Below are positions 17,741-29,236 of a stretch of DNA of 64,000 bases, piece by piece. Position 1 is the first letter of the stretch. Each line of letters begins with the position of its first letter. The notes below the pieces were generated by a model. It saw nothing but the letters and a program-made list of their open reading frames with translations. It did not search any database and was not told the origin of the DNA. The stretch is from Cribrihabitans_A neustonicus (GTDB taxonomy: Bacteria; Pseudomonadota; Alphaproteobacteria; Rhodobacterales; Rhodobacteraceae). The stretch is taken from NCBI RefSeq assembly GCF_048820895.1, contig NZ_JBMERQ010000013.1:1-64000 (forward strand), given 5' to 3'. Made by a program: the position numbers and the translations under genes.

Positions 17741-17759
17741 CAAAAATACCCTCGCCGGA
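17741..17759 (-). repeat. Recurring intergenic motif, copy 1
   Basis: On the minus strand TCCGGCGAGGGTATTTTTG lies between the crotonase gene and hisS. It matches 18 of 19 bases of a second copy at 30771-30789. The GC-rich part followed by a T-run recalls a terminator half-site or a short dispersed repeat. Confidence 0.5.
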
Positions 17760-17811
17760 TGTCTTGCGTCTTCGCGCAGCAAAGGTGCGCCAGCCCGGCG
17801 GCGGCCAAGCC

Positions 17812-18615
17812 TCAGATCTCTGAAAAATCCCCGCCGCGCCCGCGGCCTGCGGCAAAGCGCGCGGCGCCTGCCTTCCCCTCGGCGGCAAAGACCGCGGCGC
17901 TGCGCCACTCCCGCCGCAGCGCCTCCGCCAGCGCCCCGGGCGGCATTCGGGCCGAAAGGTGATCCGCGCGCAGGCAGAGCTGCGGGAAGCGGGTGAGGTC
18001 CCGGGCCAAGTCCAGCGCGGTCTCCAGCGCCGCGCTGCGCGCGCAGATACGATTGGCAAAGCCGAGCTGCAGAGCCTCCTCAGCCCCCACCGCGCGCCCG
18101 GTCAGGATCAGGTCATTGGCCCGTCCCTGCCCCAGTATCTGCGGCAGCCGCACGGTGCCGCCGTCGATCAAGGGCACACCCCAGCGGCGGCAGAACACCC
18201 CGGTGACGGCCCCTTCCGCCATCACCCGCAGATCGCACCACGCGGCGAGCTCCATCCCCCCTGCCACCGCCGGGCCTTCTATAGCGGCGATCACCGGCTT
18301 CGAAAGCAATAACCGCGACGGCCCCATTGGCCCCGGCCGGGGCGCGCCGACGGGATCGTCCCAGTCCTCGGGGATATCGAGCCCGGCGATCCAGCCTTCC
18401 GCCGCCCCAGCGCCTGCGGCCTTCAGATCAAAGCCCGCGCAGAAACAGCCGCCCTCCCCGGTCAGCACCGCCACCTGGGCATTCGTGTCGGCCTCGAACG
18501 CCAGAAACGCGTCATAAAGCGCCTGCGCGGTCTCTGGGTCCACCGCGTTGCGGACCTCCGGCCTGTTCAGAGTCACGGTAGTGATACCCTCGCGGGTTTC
18601 GCTGCGGATCGTCAT
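17812..18615 (-). CDS. Enoyl-CoA hydratase/isomerase family protein (crotonase)
   Basis: 267 residues. Crotonase fold: the oxyanion-hole segment GEGGCFCAGFDLKA, then EGPAVAGGMELAAWCDLRV, and RRWGVPLIDGGTVRLPQILG with the Glu/Asp positions of the active site. It probably hydrates or isomerises a CoA thioester; the substrate is unknown. The catalytic acid pair is not the textbook one of fatty-acid hydratases, so the general crotonase name is safer. Start MTIRSETREGITTVTLNRPE fits the family. Isolated gene, divergent from slyX with about 100 bases between. Confidence 0.9.
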   Translation of the reverse strand: MTIRSETREGITTVTLNRPEVRNAVDPETAQALYDAFLAFEADTNAQVAVLTGEGGCFCAGFDLKAAGAGAAEGWIAGLDIPEDWDDPVGAPRPGPMGPSRLLLSKPVIAAIEGPAVAGGMELAAWCDLRVMAEGAVTGVFCRRWGVPLIDGGTVRLPQILGQGRANDLILTGRAVGAEEALQLGFANRICARSAALETALDLARDLTRFPQLCLRADHLSARMPPGALAEALRREWRSAAVFAAEGKAGAARFAAGRGRGGDFSEI

Positions 18616-18713
18616 GGGCTGGCCCTCCTCTGCCGGAAAGCCTGGATCGTCCCGGGCTGGACGGGCAAGCCCCCTGCGCCTATGACGTCACGGCGCAGCG
18701 CAGGAGAACAAGG

Positions 18714-18908
18714 ATGCAGCATCTGGAAGAGCAAATCGCCCATCTGACCCGCGGCGTCGACGAGATGAGCGAGGTGATCGCCCGCCAGCAGCAGGAGATC
18801 GAAGTCCTCACCCGCCGTGTCGCCATGCTGATGCAGCGCGAGGCTGACCGCCAGCAGGAGGGCAGCGGCGGCGTGGTCTTCGGCGACGAACGCCCGCCGC
18901 ATTACTGA
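18714..18908 (+). CDS. slyX: SlyX family protein
   Basis: 64 residues, almost entirely one amphipathic helix (LEEQIAHLTRGVDEMSEVIA... and so on) with heptad spacing, ending in the family hallmark DERPPHY. SlyX proteins are small coiled-coil proteins of unknown role. SD aggagaa lies six bases before the ATG. An overlapping minus-strand frame of 96 codons is a shadow. Confidence 0.92.
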   Translation: MQHLEEQIAHLTRGVDEMSEVIARQQQEIEVLTRRVAMLMQREADRQQEGSGGVVFGDERPPHY

Positions 18909-19017
18909 GGGACGCCCGGGCGCGCCAAGCCAGGCTGGACGGTCGGATTTGTCCGATCCGCCATACGCCTGGCGCGTCCGGCAAAACCGGCGTCAATTAA
19001 CCTCGGCGAAATATAAC

Positions 19018-19042
19018 TTCTGCACATGTATTTCACGCAGAA
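19018..19042. promoter_or_regulatory. Inverted repeat upstream of the SnoaL-like gene
   Basis: TTCTGC and GCAGAA are separated by 13 bases, 24 bases before the GTG start. The symmetry suits a dimeric regulator; nothing else supports it. Confidence 0.2.
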
Positions 19043-19065
19043 ATAACGATGAACGGAAATTCGAC

Positions 19066-19503
19066 GTGGCAAGCAACGCAGAGCTGGTCCGCTTTTGGTT
19101 CGAGGAAGTCTGGTACCGCGACAACAACGACGTTCTGGGCGAGATGTTTGCAGAGGGGACCGAGGCCACAGGCCCGGTTTCCAGCCTGATGGGCAAGCAG
19201 TTCATTGCCTCGGATTTCGTAACCACGATGAAGGCGCTTCTCGGCGGCGCGCCGCAGTTCGGGTTCTCGGTGTTCGAGGAAGCGGGCGACTGGGTGATCA
19301 CCTGTTTCACCGTGAAGGTGCCGAACCACCCGAGCCGCCCGCCCTTCGAGTTCGACGGCCAGATGATCTTCAAGGTCGAGGACGGCCAGATCACCGCCAT
19401 CCACTCCAGCCTGAACTATATCAAGCTCTTCGAGGGGCTGGGCCAGATGCCGCCCGATACCCTGCCGGTCTGCCTCAGCGGGGCCCGTCTCGACTGGAGA
19501 TAG
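19066..19503 (+). CDS. SnoaL-like (NTF2-fold) polyketide cyclase family protein
   Basis: 145 residues from a GTG at 19066. NTF2-like features: NAELVRFWFEEVWYRDN, MGKQFIASDFVTTMKAL, a central FSVFEEAGDWVITCFTVKV strand pair and FEFDGQMIFKVEDGQITAIHSS. SnoaL-like proteins bind small hydrophobic ligands, and many are isomerases or cyclases; the substrate here is unknown. The frame stays open upstream to 18949, but that extension has no family character, and the GTG precedes the conserved part directly. An inverted repeat (TTCTGC...GCAGAA, 19018-19042) lies just upstream. Confidence 0.8.
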   Translation: MASNAELVRFWFEEVWYRDNNDVLGEMFAEGTEATGPVSSLMGKQFIASDFVTTMKALLGGAPQFGFSVFEEAGDWVITCFTVKVPNHPSRPPFEFDGQMIFKVEDGQITAIHSSLNYIKLFEGLGQMPPDTLPVCLSGARLDWR

Positions 19504-19600
19504 CTCCCGGAGGGGCGCGCGATTTGCGTTATCCAGTCCCGGTTGAATGCAGACGCCGACACAGAAGCATGGCAGGGAACTTGCCCCCCGGCCCGGGACG

Positions 19601-20569
19601 CTAGGAGAAACTCTTCAGGATCTTCCCCACCTTGCGCCGCAAGTATTTTTTGGGGCGCACGCGTTTCCTCTTGCGGACGACCTTTTCCGGGATCGTCAAG
19701 TCCAACGCTTCAAACCCCGCCCAGGCACCCGGGTGGATATCAGTTCCATCGGCAATTGCCGCATACCTTCGCAGCGTGCCGCCGACGTCGTAGCCGGGCT
19801 CTGACAACTGCTGGAAAAAGCACAGGTGAGCGGCATTATATCCTTTGACGATGAGGTTTTCCCGCCGCAGCCTGCTTGCGATGCTGTGGCACATCCGCCA
19901 TTCGTCGTCGGACCCGATGCCATTGGAAAACTCGTCGCGGATGAAGGGCAGATCCGTGCCCAGCCAACTGACGAAATTAATCGAAAGCCGCAGTGTGTTC
20001 GAATAGACCTGCCCGTATACCGGTCCGGTTTGCCCCTGCCCCTCCAGTGTCGCCAGCAGTTTTTCGTGGGACTTCGTCGGATCCTCCACGCGCAGGTCGT
20101 TGTTCGTCACATCTGCGGAAACCAGGAAATACTGAGGGAACGCCGCGCGGATTGCGATGAAGTTTCCGAAGTTATTAACGTCGATGTAGGGCGTGTCATC
20201 GTCCATCTTTACGAAGACTGCATCCCGGTATTCGCGCGCAGGATAGGCGTCGGTGAAGAAGTGGGCAAACTGCTTCGAGGCCAGGTCACCCGCTCTGGCT
20301 GCTTCCCCTTCGGCAGGGGCATGGCAGACCCGGATTTTCGGGTGCAGATCCGGCAGGGTCTCGAGCCAGCGCCGGTCCTCTTCATCCCACGCGAAGTTCC
20401 AGACGTCGTAGCGTTCGAGCCATTCATAGCGGTCAAGAAGTTTCAGGACATATTTGAGCTGGACTTCCATGAACTGCCTGCGCCCGGCAAAACAGGTCAG
20501 AATTGTCCGCGGGTTCTGCAGAGTATGATCCAAGGTCGTTCCTTTCCAGCTTCCCTTGCCGTTCAGCAT
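19601..20569 (-). CDS. Putative glycosyltransferase (DxD-type), unplaced
   Basis: 322 residues. After an N-terminal strand (TILTCFAGRRQFMEVQLKYV) the protein has DVWNFAWDEEDRRWLE and then AVFVKMDDDTPYIDV (~residues 116-130), a D-D-D motif like the DxD metal site of galactosyltransferase- and GT-A-fold enzymes. SDDEWRMCHSIASRL follows. The C-terminus is strongly basic (many Lys/Arg), perhaps for membrane contact. No signal peptide. It is probably a cytoplasmic transferase acting on surface glycans. It stands alone between the SnoaL-like gene and dnaE, without other glycan genes nearby. The fold call is from motif only. Confidence 0.6.
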   Translation of the reverse strand: MLNGKGSWKGTTLDHTLQNPRTILTCFAGRRQFMEVQLKYVLKLLDRYEWLERYDVWNFAWDEEDRRWLETLPDLHPKIRVCHAPAEGEAARAGDLASKQFAHFFTDAYPAREYRDAVFVKMDDDTPYIDVNNFGNFIAIRAAFPQYFLVSADVTNNDLRVEDPTKSHEKLLATLEGQGQTGPVYGQVYSNTLRLSINFVSWLGTDLPFIRDEFSNGIGSDDEWRMCHSIASRLRRENLIVKGYNAAHLCFFQQLSEPGYDVGGTLRRYAAIADGTDIHPGAWAGFEALDLTIPEKVVRKRKRVRPKKYLRRKVGKILKSFS

Positions 20570-20670
20570 TCGGCCCGGCGCTCCTCATAGCGGTCAAGAA
20601 CCAAGGTAACAACCTCGCAGCTACGTATATTCAGGCACACGTCCAGCTGTTTCCAGTGGCCGCCGCGCCC

Positions 20671-24183
<3,513 letters not shown>

Positions 24184-24544
24184 GCCGGCACGCTACCCGA
24201 TTGGCGCGGCGGGGCGAAGGCCCATTTGCGGTGGCGCTGCAGGCCTGCACAGCGCCAGGCAAGCGGCGCTGGACCATTCGGAAAAAATTGAAAGTCCTTC
24301 CATAGCACGCAGCAGATGACCCGCAACAACCCGCTATAATTATTAGATAATAACCGGCGGGGCCGTGCTTGAGAAACAATCTGTCCCTCTATTTGCTGCA
24401 TCGCAGTGTCAGTTTTTCTTGCCATAACACGGCAATGCTCCCTAGGCTATTGATCAGCAAGCAAAAGCAAGGCCCGCCGCTCTTTCTACGCCGCATCGAA
24501 GGAGGGCATCTTGGGTTCACGGGGTAAGGCGGCGGGTTTCAGCT
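24184..24544. other. Divergent promoter region dnaE / xdhA
   Basis: 361 bases without a protein gene. AT-richer patches (around 24270-24420) are suitable for promoters on both sides. A strong SD (gaaggagg, 24498-24505) is followed by TTG at 24511. That opens a 20-codon frame ending at 24573, overlapping the xdhA start at 24545 in a different frame. It could be a leader peptide or chance. No riboswitch fold was recognised. Confidence 0.4.
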
Positions 24545-25906
24545 ATGACGGTTACCTTTCATCTCAACGGTGAGGAGGTAAGCCTGCCGGACCCCGACCC
24601 GGCAGCAACCCTGCTCGACTGGCTGCGCGAGGACCGCGGACTCACCGGAACCAAGGAAGGCTGCAACGAAGGCGACTGCGGCGCCTGCACGGTGATGGTC
24701 ACCGATGCGTACGGCAGCAAGCCCCTGAACGCCTGCATCCTGTTTTTGCCGCAGCTTAACGGCAAGGCGGTGCGCACCGTCGAAGGCGCCGCAGGCCCGG
24801 ATGGCAGCCTGCATCCGGTCCAGGAAGCGATGGTGGAGCACCACGGCAGCCAGTGCGGCTTCTGCACCCCGGGCTTCATCATGGCGATGGTCACCGCGCA
24901 CGCCAACGGCGCCAAAGACTACGACGACCAGCTCGCAGGCAACCTGTGCCGCTGCACTGGCTACGCCCCCATCATCCGCGCGTCGGAGGCCGCCGCCAAA
25001 CACCCGGTGCCCGACTGGATCGCGCAGGACCACGCCGGCGAGCCCGGCGCCCAGCCCTTGATGCCGCGCACCGCGGACGAACTGGCCAAACTCTATGAAG
25101 AGAACCCCGGCGCCACCCTCGTGGCCGGCGCCACCGACGTGGGCCTCTGGGTCACCAAGGGCCTGCGCGATCTGCCGCAGATGATCTTCCTCGACGGCTG
25201 CCCCGATCTGAAGGACATCACCATCACCGAAGACAGCGTACGCATCGGCGCGATGGCGGACATGAACCGGTTGCGTGCGGCAATGCAGGACTTGCACCCT
25301 TCTTACGCCGAAATGGCGCGCCGCTTTGCTTCCCAGCAGATACGGGCTGCGGCGACCGTGGGCGGCAATATCGCCAATGGGTCGCCGATCGGGGACAACC
25401 CGCCCGCGCTGATCGCGCTCGGGGCCACACTGCACCTGCGCAAGGGCGGTACCCGGCGCGAAATACCGCTGGAGGACTTCTTCCTCGACTACGGCAAGCA
25501 GGACCGCCAGCCAGGCGAATTCGTCGAGGCCGTCAGCTTCGCACGCCAGCCGGATGCCTTGCGGGTCTACAAGCTTTCAAAACGCTTTGACCAGGATATC
25601 TCCGCCGTGCTGGGCGCCTTCAACGTGACGGTGGAGGATGGCACTGTTACTTCCGCCCGCATCGCCTTTGGCGGCATGGCGGGCATTCCGAAACGCGCAG
25701 CGCACGTTGAGGCCGCCCTCACCGGCCAACCCTGGAGCGAGGCCACCGTTGAGCAGGCCTCGGCCGCCTTCGATCAGGACTTCACCCCGATGACCGACAT
25801 GCGCGCCTCCGCCGATTACCGGCTGGAAACCGCGCGCAACATGCTGGACCGCTATTATTCCGACCTCTCCGGCGCGCCTGTTTCGGTGCTGGAGGTGCGG
25901 CCGTGA
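24545..25906 (+). CDS. xdhA: Xanthine dehydrogenase small subunit (FeS/FAD)
   Basis: 453 residues. It carries two [2Fe-2S] clusters and FAD and passes electrons from the molybdenum site to NAD+. Cluster ligands are in GCNEGDCGACTVMV (Cys40, 45, 48) and later QCGFCTPGF and LCRCTGY. The FAD domain from ~175 shows TLVAGATDVGLWVTKG and TVGGNIANGSPIGD. This is the bacterial two-subunit layout (Rhodobacter capsulatus XdhAB). The stop overlaps the xdhB start by four bases (GTGA, 25903-25906). First gene of a seven-gene purine operon. Confidence 0.95.
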   Translation: MTVTFHLNGEEVSLPDPDPAATLLDWLREDRGLTGTKEGCNEGDCGACTVMVTDAYGSKPLNACILFLPQLNGKAVRTVEGAAGPDGSLHPVQEAMVEHHGSQCGFCTPGFIMAMVTAHANGAKDYDDQLAGNLCRCTGYAPIIRASEAAAKHPVPDWIAQDHAGEPGAQPLMPRTADELAKLYEENPGATLVAGATDVGLWVTKGLRDLPQMIFLDGCPDLKDITITEDSVRIGAMADMNRLRAAMQDLHPSYAEMARRFASQQIRAAATVGGNIANGSPIGDNPPALIALGATLHLRKGGTRREIPLEDFFLDYGKQDRQPGEFVEAVSFARQPDALRVYKLSKRFDQDISAVLGAFNVTVEDGTVTSARIAFGGMAGIPKRAAHVEAALTGQPWSEATVEQASAAFDQDFTPMTDMRASADYRLETARNMLDRYYSDLSGAPVSVLEVRP

Positions 25907-28299
25907 GCGTGACCAAACCCCTGCCGCATGACGCCGCCCGCCTGCATGTGACCGGCGCCGCCCGTTATGTGGACGACATCCCCGCTCCGCGCGGCACGCT
26001 GCATCTGGCGTTTGGGCTCTCGCCCATCGCCAAGGGGCGGATCACCGCGATGGACCTTACGGAGGTGAAAGCGAGCCCCGGCGTGGTGGCAGTGCTCACC
26101 GCCGCCGACCTGCCGTTTGACAACGATGTCTCTCCGTCGCTGCACGACGAGCCGCTCCTGGCTGACGGCACAGTGCATTACATCGGACAGCAAGTGTTCC
26201 TGGTAGTGGCCGACAGCCACCGCAATGCCCGTGTCGCCGCCCGCAAGGGCCGGGTGGAGTACGCGGAGGAAGAGGCATTGCTGACGCTCGATGCCGCGCT
26301 TGCCGCAGACAGCCGTTTCGAGGAAGGCCCGCGCATCTACGAGAAAGGCGATGCTGCCCGGGCCATCGGCGCCGCCCCGCATGTGGTGGAGGATACCTTC
26401 GAGATTGGCGGGCAGGAGCATTTCTACCTCGAAGGCCAGGCGGCGATGGCGCTGCCGCAGGAAGATGGCGGCATGCTGGTGCATTCCTCCACCCAGCACC
26501 CGACCGAGATCCAGCACAAGGTGGCGGAAGCAATCGGGCTGCCGATGCACTCGGTTCGTGTGGAGACCCGGCGCATGGGCGGCGGCTTTGGCGGCAAGGA
26601 AAGCCAGGGCAACGCCCTGGCGGTGGCCTGTGCCGTTGCAGCCCGCCTCACCGGCAAGCCCTGCAAGATGCGCTATGACCGCGACGACGACATGGTGATC
26701 ACCGGCAAGCGCCACGCGTTCCGGATCTCCTACCGCGCGGGCTTTGACGCGGAGGGGCGCCTGCTGGGCGTCGAGTTCCTGCACCTGGTGAACTGCGGCT
26801 GGGCGCAGGACCTGTCGCTGCCGGTCGCGGACCGCGCAATGCTGCATGCAGACAACGCCTATCTGATCCCCGCGATCCGGATCGAGAGCCACCGGCTCAA
26901 GACCAACCTGCAAAGCGCCACCGCCTACCGCGGCTTTGGCGGACCGCAGGGTATGGTCGGGATCGAGCGGGTGATGGACCACATCGCCCATACCCTCAGC
27001 CGCGATCCGCTGGAGGTGCGGCGGCTGAACTACTACGCCCCTATGCAGGATGGCGATGCCAGCCCGGGTGAGGCGCACGACCGGCGCAAGCTGCCGGAAG
27101 GCGGCGGCGATCTCGCCTCCCGCGGGGCCGCCCCGCAGCCCGCCGAGGTGCCGGAGCCGCCAGCGGGAGTGCAAACCACGCCCTACCACATGCCGGTCGA
27201 AGACTTCATTCTGCACGAGATGACCGAGCAGCTCGCCGAAAGCGCCGACTACGCCGCCCGGCGCGACGCGGTGCGCAAGTGGAATCGGGAGAACACGCAT
27301 ATCAAGAAGGGCATTGCCTTTTCGCCCGTTAAATTCGGCATCTCCTTCACCCTCACCCACCTCAACCAGGCGGGCGCTTTGGTGCATGTCTATCAGGACG
27401 GCTCGATCCACATGAACCATGGCGGCACCGAGATGGGCCAGGGTCTGTTCCAGAAAGTGGCGCAGGTCGCCGCCAGCCGCTTTGGCGTCGGGCTGGAAAT
27501 GGTGAAGATCACCGCCACCGACACTGCCAAGGTGCCCAACACCTCGGCCACTGCGGCCTCTTCCGGGTCGGACCTCAACGGCATGGCGGTGAAGGCCGCC
27601 TGCGACGAGATCCGCGCCCGGATCGAGGATCTGCTGGCCGAACGCTACCAGACCCGCGACATCCGCTTTGCCGGCGGCAAGGTGCATGTGGGCGGCGAGG
27701 TGCTGACCTTTACCGAGGCCGCCAGGCTGGCCTACGAGAACCGCGTGAGCCTCAGCGCTACCGGTTTCTACAAGACGCCGAAGATCGAATGGGACCGCAT
27801 CAAGGGCCGCGGGCGGCCGTTCTACTACTTCGCCTATGGCGCCGCGATTACCGAGGTTGCGCTCGACGGGCGCACCGGCGAGAACCGCATCCTGCGCTGC
27901 GACATCCTGCATGACGCCGGCGCCTCGCTGAACCCGGCCATTGACAAGGGCCAGGTCGAGGGCGGCTATGTGCAGGGGGCGGGCTGGCTCACCACCGAGG
28001 AGCTGGTCTGGGACGGCGCCGGACGGCTGCGCACCCATGCGCCCTCCACCTACAAGATCCCGGCCTGCTCGGACCGGCCGGATGTGTTCAACGTTGAGCT
28101 GTTCAACTGCACCAACCGTGAAAACACCATCTACCGCTCCAAGGCAGTGGGGGAGCCGCCCTTCATGCTGGGCATCTCCGCCTGGCTTGCGCTGAGCGAC
28201 GCGGCCGCGGCCTTCGGCGACGGCTACCCGCATCTGAATGCGCCTGCGACGGCAGAGGAGCTCTGGCGCGCCACGCGGAGGCTGCGCGATGGGGTTTGA
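25903..28299 (+). CDS. xdhB: Xanthine dehydrogenase large subunit (molybdopterin)
   Basis: 798 residues. Oxidises hypoxanthine and xanthine at the Mo cofactor. Visible motifs: YLEGQAAMALP (~Gln), GGGFGGKESQGN, TAYRGFGGPQGM, GTEMGQGLFQKVAQVA and SATAASSGSDLNGMA, and the catalytic base in VGEPPFML near the C-terminus. Start GTG 25903 is coupled to xdhA. An unusual Pro/Ala/Glu-rich insertion of about 40 residues (380-425, DASPGEAHDRRK...EVPEPPAGV) precedes TTPYHMPVEDF, where most relatives have a short loop. Overlaps xdhC by 11 bases. Confidence 0.95.
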   Translation: MSVTKPLPHDAARLHVTGAARYVDDIPAPRGTLHLAFGLSPIAKGRITAMDLTEVKASPGVVAVLTAADLPFDNDVSPSLHDEPLLADGTVHYIGQQVFLVVADSHRNARVAARKGRVEYAEEEALLTLDAALAADSRFEEGPRIYEKGDAARAIGAAPHVVEDTFEIGGQEHFYLEGQAAMALPQEDGGMLVHSSTQHPTEIQHKVAEAIGLPMHSVRVETRRMGGGFGGKESQGNALAVACAVAARLTGKPCKMRYDRDDDMVITGKRHAFRISYRAGFDAEGRLLGVEFLHLVNCGWAQDLSLPVADRAMLHADNAYLIPAIRIESHRLKTNLQSATAYRGFGGPQGMVGIERVMDHIAHTLSRDPLEVRRLNYYAPMQDGDASPGEAHDRRKLPEGGGDLASRGAAPQPAEVPEPPAGVQTTPYHMPVEDFILHEMTEQLAESADYAARRDAVRKWNRENTHIKKGIAFSPVKFGISFTLTHLNQAGALVHVYQDGSIHMNHGGTEMGQGLFQKVAQVAASRFGVGLEMVKITATDTAKVPNTSATAASSGSDLNGMAVKAACDEIRARIEDLLAERYQTRDIRFAGGKVHVGGEVLTFTEAARLAYENRVSLSATGFYKTPKIEWDRIKGRGRPFYYFAYGAAITEVALDGRTGENRILRCDILHDAGASLNPAIDKGQVEGGYVQGAGWLTTEELVWDGAGRLRTHAPSTYKIPACSDRPDVFNVELFNCTNRENTIYRSKAVGEPPFMLGISAWLALSDAAAAFGDGYPHLNAPATAEELWRATRRLRDGV

Positions 28300-29236
28300 T
28301 GTCCAGGCGCTCCGGCAGGCGGTGGAAGCGCAGGGCCGCGTGGTCCGCGTGGTGATCGCCGCCGTGCGCGGCTCCTCCCCCCGCGAGCCGGGCGCGGCCA
28401 TGCTGGTCTGGGAGGATGGCCAGTCCGGCACCATCGGCGGCGGCTCGCTGGAGTTCGAGGCCGCTGCGGCCGCGCGCAGGCAGCGCCAGCCTTCGCTGCT
28501 CAGCACCCATGCGCTGGGGCCCGCGCTTGGCCAGTGCTGCGGCGGCTCGGTCACGCTGCTGAGCGAGGTCTACACCGCCGCCGAAGTGGCCAGGCTGGAC
28601 GCGGAGGTCATCGCCCGCCCGGCAGCAGCTGCCGCAGCGCCCGCAGAGATGCCGCTTGCGGTAAGCCGCATCCTCGCCGCCGCCCGCAGCCAGGGACGCG
28701 CGCCAGAGCCGCAGCTGGCCGGGGACTGGATGATCGAACCCGTGCACCGCCCGGAAACGCCCCTGTGGATCTGGGGCGCGGGCCATGTCGGCCGCGCGCT
28801 TGTCGATGTGCTGTCGCCGATGCCGGGGCTGGAGATCACCTGGGTCGACACCGCGCCCGAACGCTTCCCGGATCAGATCCCGCCCCAGGTCACCCAACTG
28901 GTGGCGGCAGATCCTGTGCTCCTGCTGCGTCATGCACCTGAGAATGCACAACATTTGGTGCTAACCTATTCCCACGCACTGGATCTGGCGCTATGCCACG
29001 GCCTGCTGAGCCATGGTTTCGCCTTTGCCGGGCTGATCGGCTCGGCCACGAAATGGGCGCGGTTCCGCGCGCGCCTTTCTGCCCTGGGCCATAGCCCGGA
29101 GCAGATCACCAGGATCACTTGCCCGATCGGCGATCCGCAACTGGGCAAACATCCGCAAATGATTGCGGTCGGCGTCGCGGCACAGCTGCTGCGGCTCGGT
29201 GCAAAAAACGAATTGAAAGAGGACCGCCGCGCGTGA
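28289..29236 (+). CDS. xdhC: Xanthine dehydrogenase accessory protein
   Basis: 315 residues from ATG 28289, inside the xdhB end. XdhC binds the Mo cofactor, protects its sulfuration and hands it to XdhB. Family marks: VVRVVIAAVRGSSPREPGAAM, GTIGGGSLEFEA, GQCCGGSVTLL and a Rossmann segment WIWGAGHVGRALVDVL. The stop is fused with the GTG start of the following ABC ATPase (GTGA, 29233-29236), tying enzyme maturation to transporter synthesis. Confidence 0.94.
   Translation: MGFDVQALRQAVEAQGRVVRVVIAAVRGSSPREPGAAMLVWEDGQSGTIGGGSLEFEAAAAARRQRQPSLLSTHALGPALGQCCGGSVTLLSEVYTAAEVARLDAEVIARPAAAAAAPAEMPLAVSRILAAARSQGRAPEPQLAGDWMIEPVHRPETPLWIWGAGHVGRALVDVLSPMPGLEITWVDTAPERFPDQIPPQVTQLVAADPVLLLRHAPENAQHLVLTYSHALDLALCHGLLSHGFAFAGLIGSATKWARFRARLSALGHSPEQITRITCPIGDPQLGKHPQMIAVGVAAQLLRLGAKNELKEDRRA

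Noticed and set aside
25855..28554. 899-codon minus-strand frame opposite xdhB
   Set aside because: Antisense shadow; xdhB has all its motifs and coupling to neighbours.
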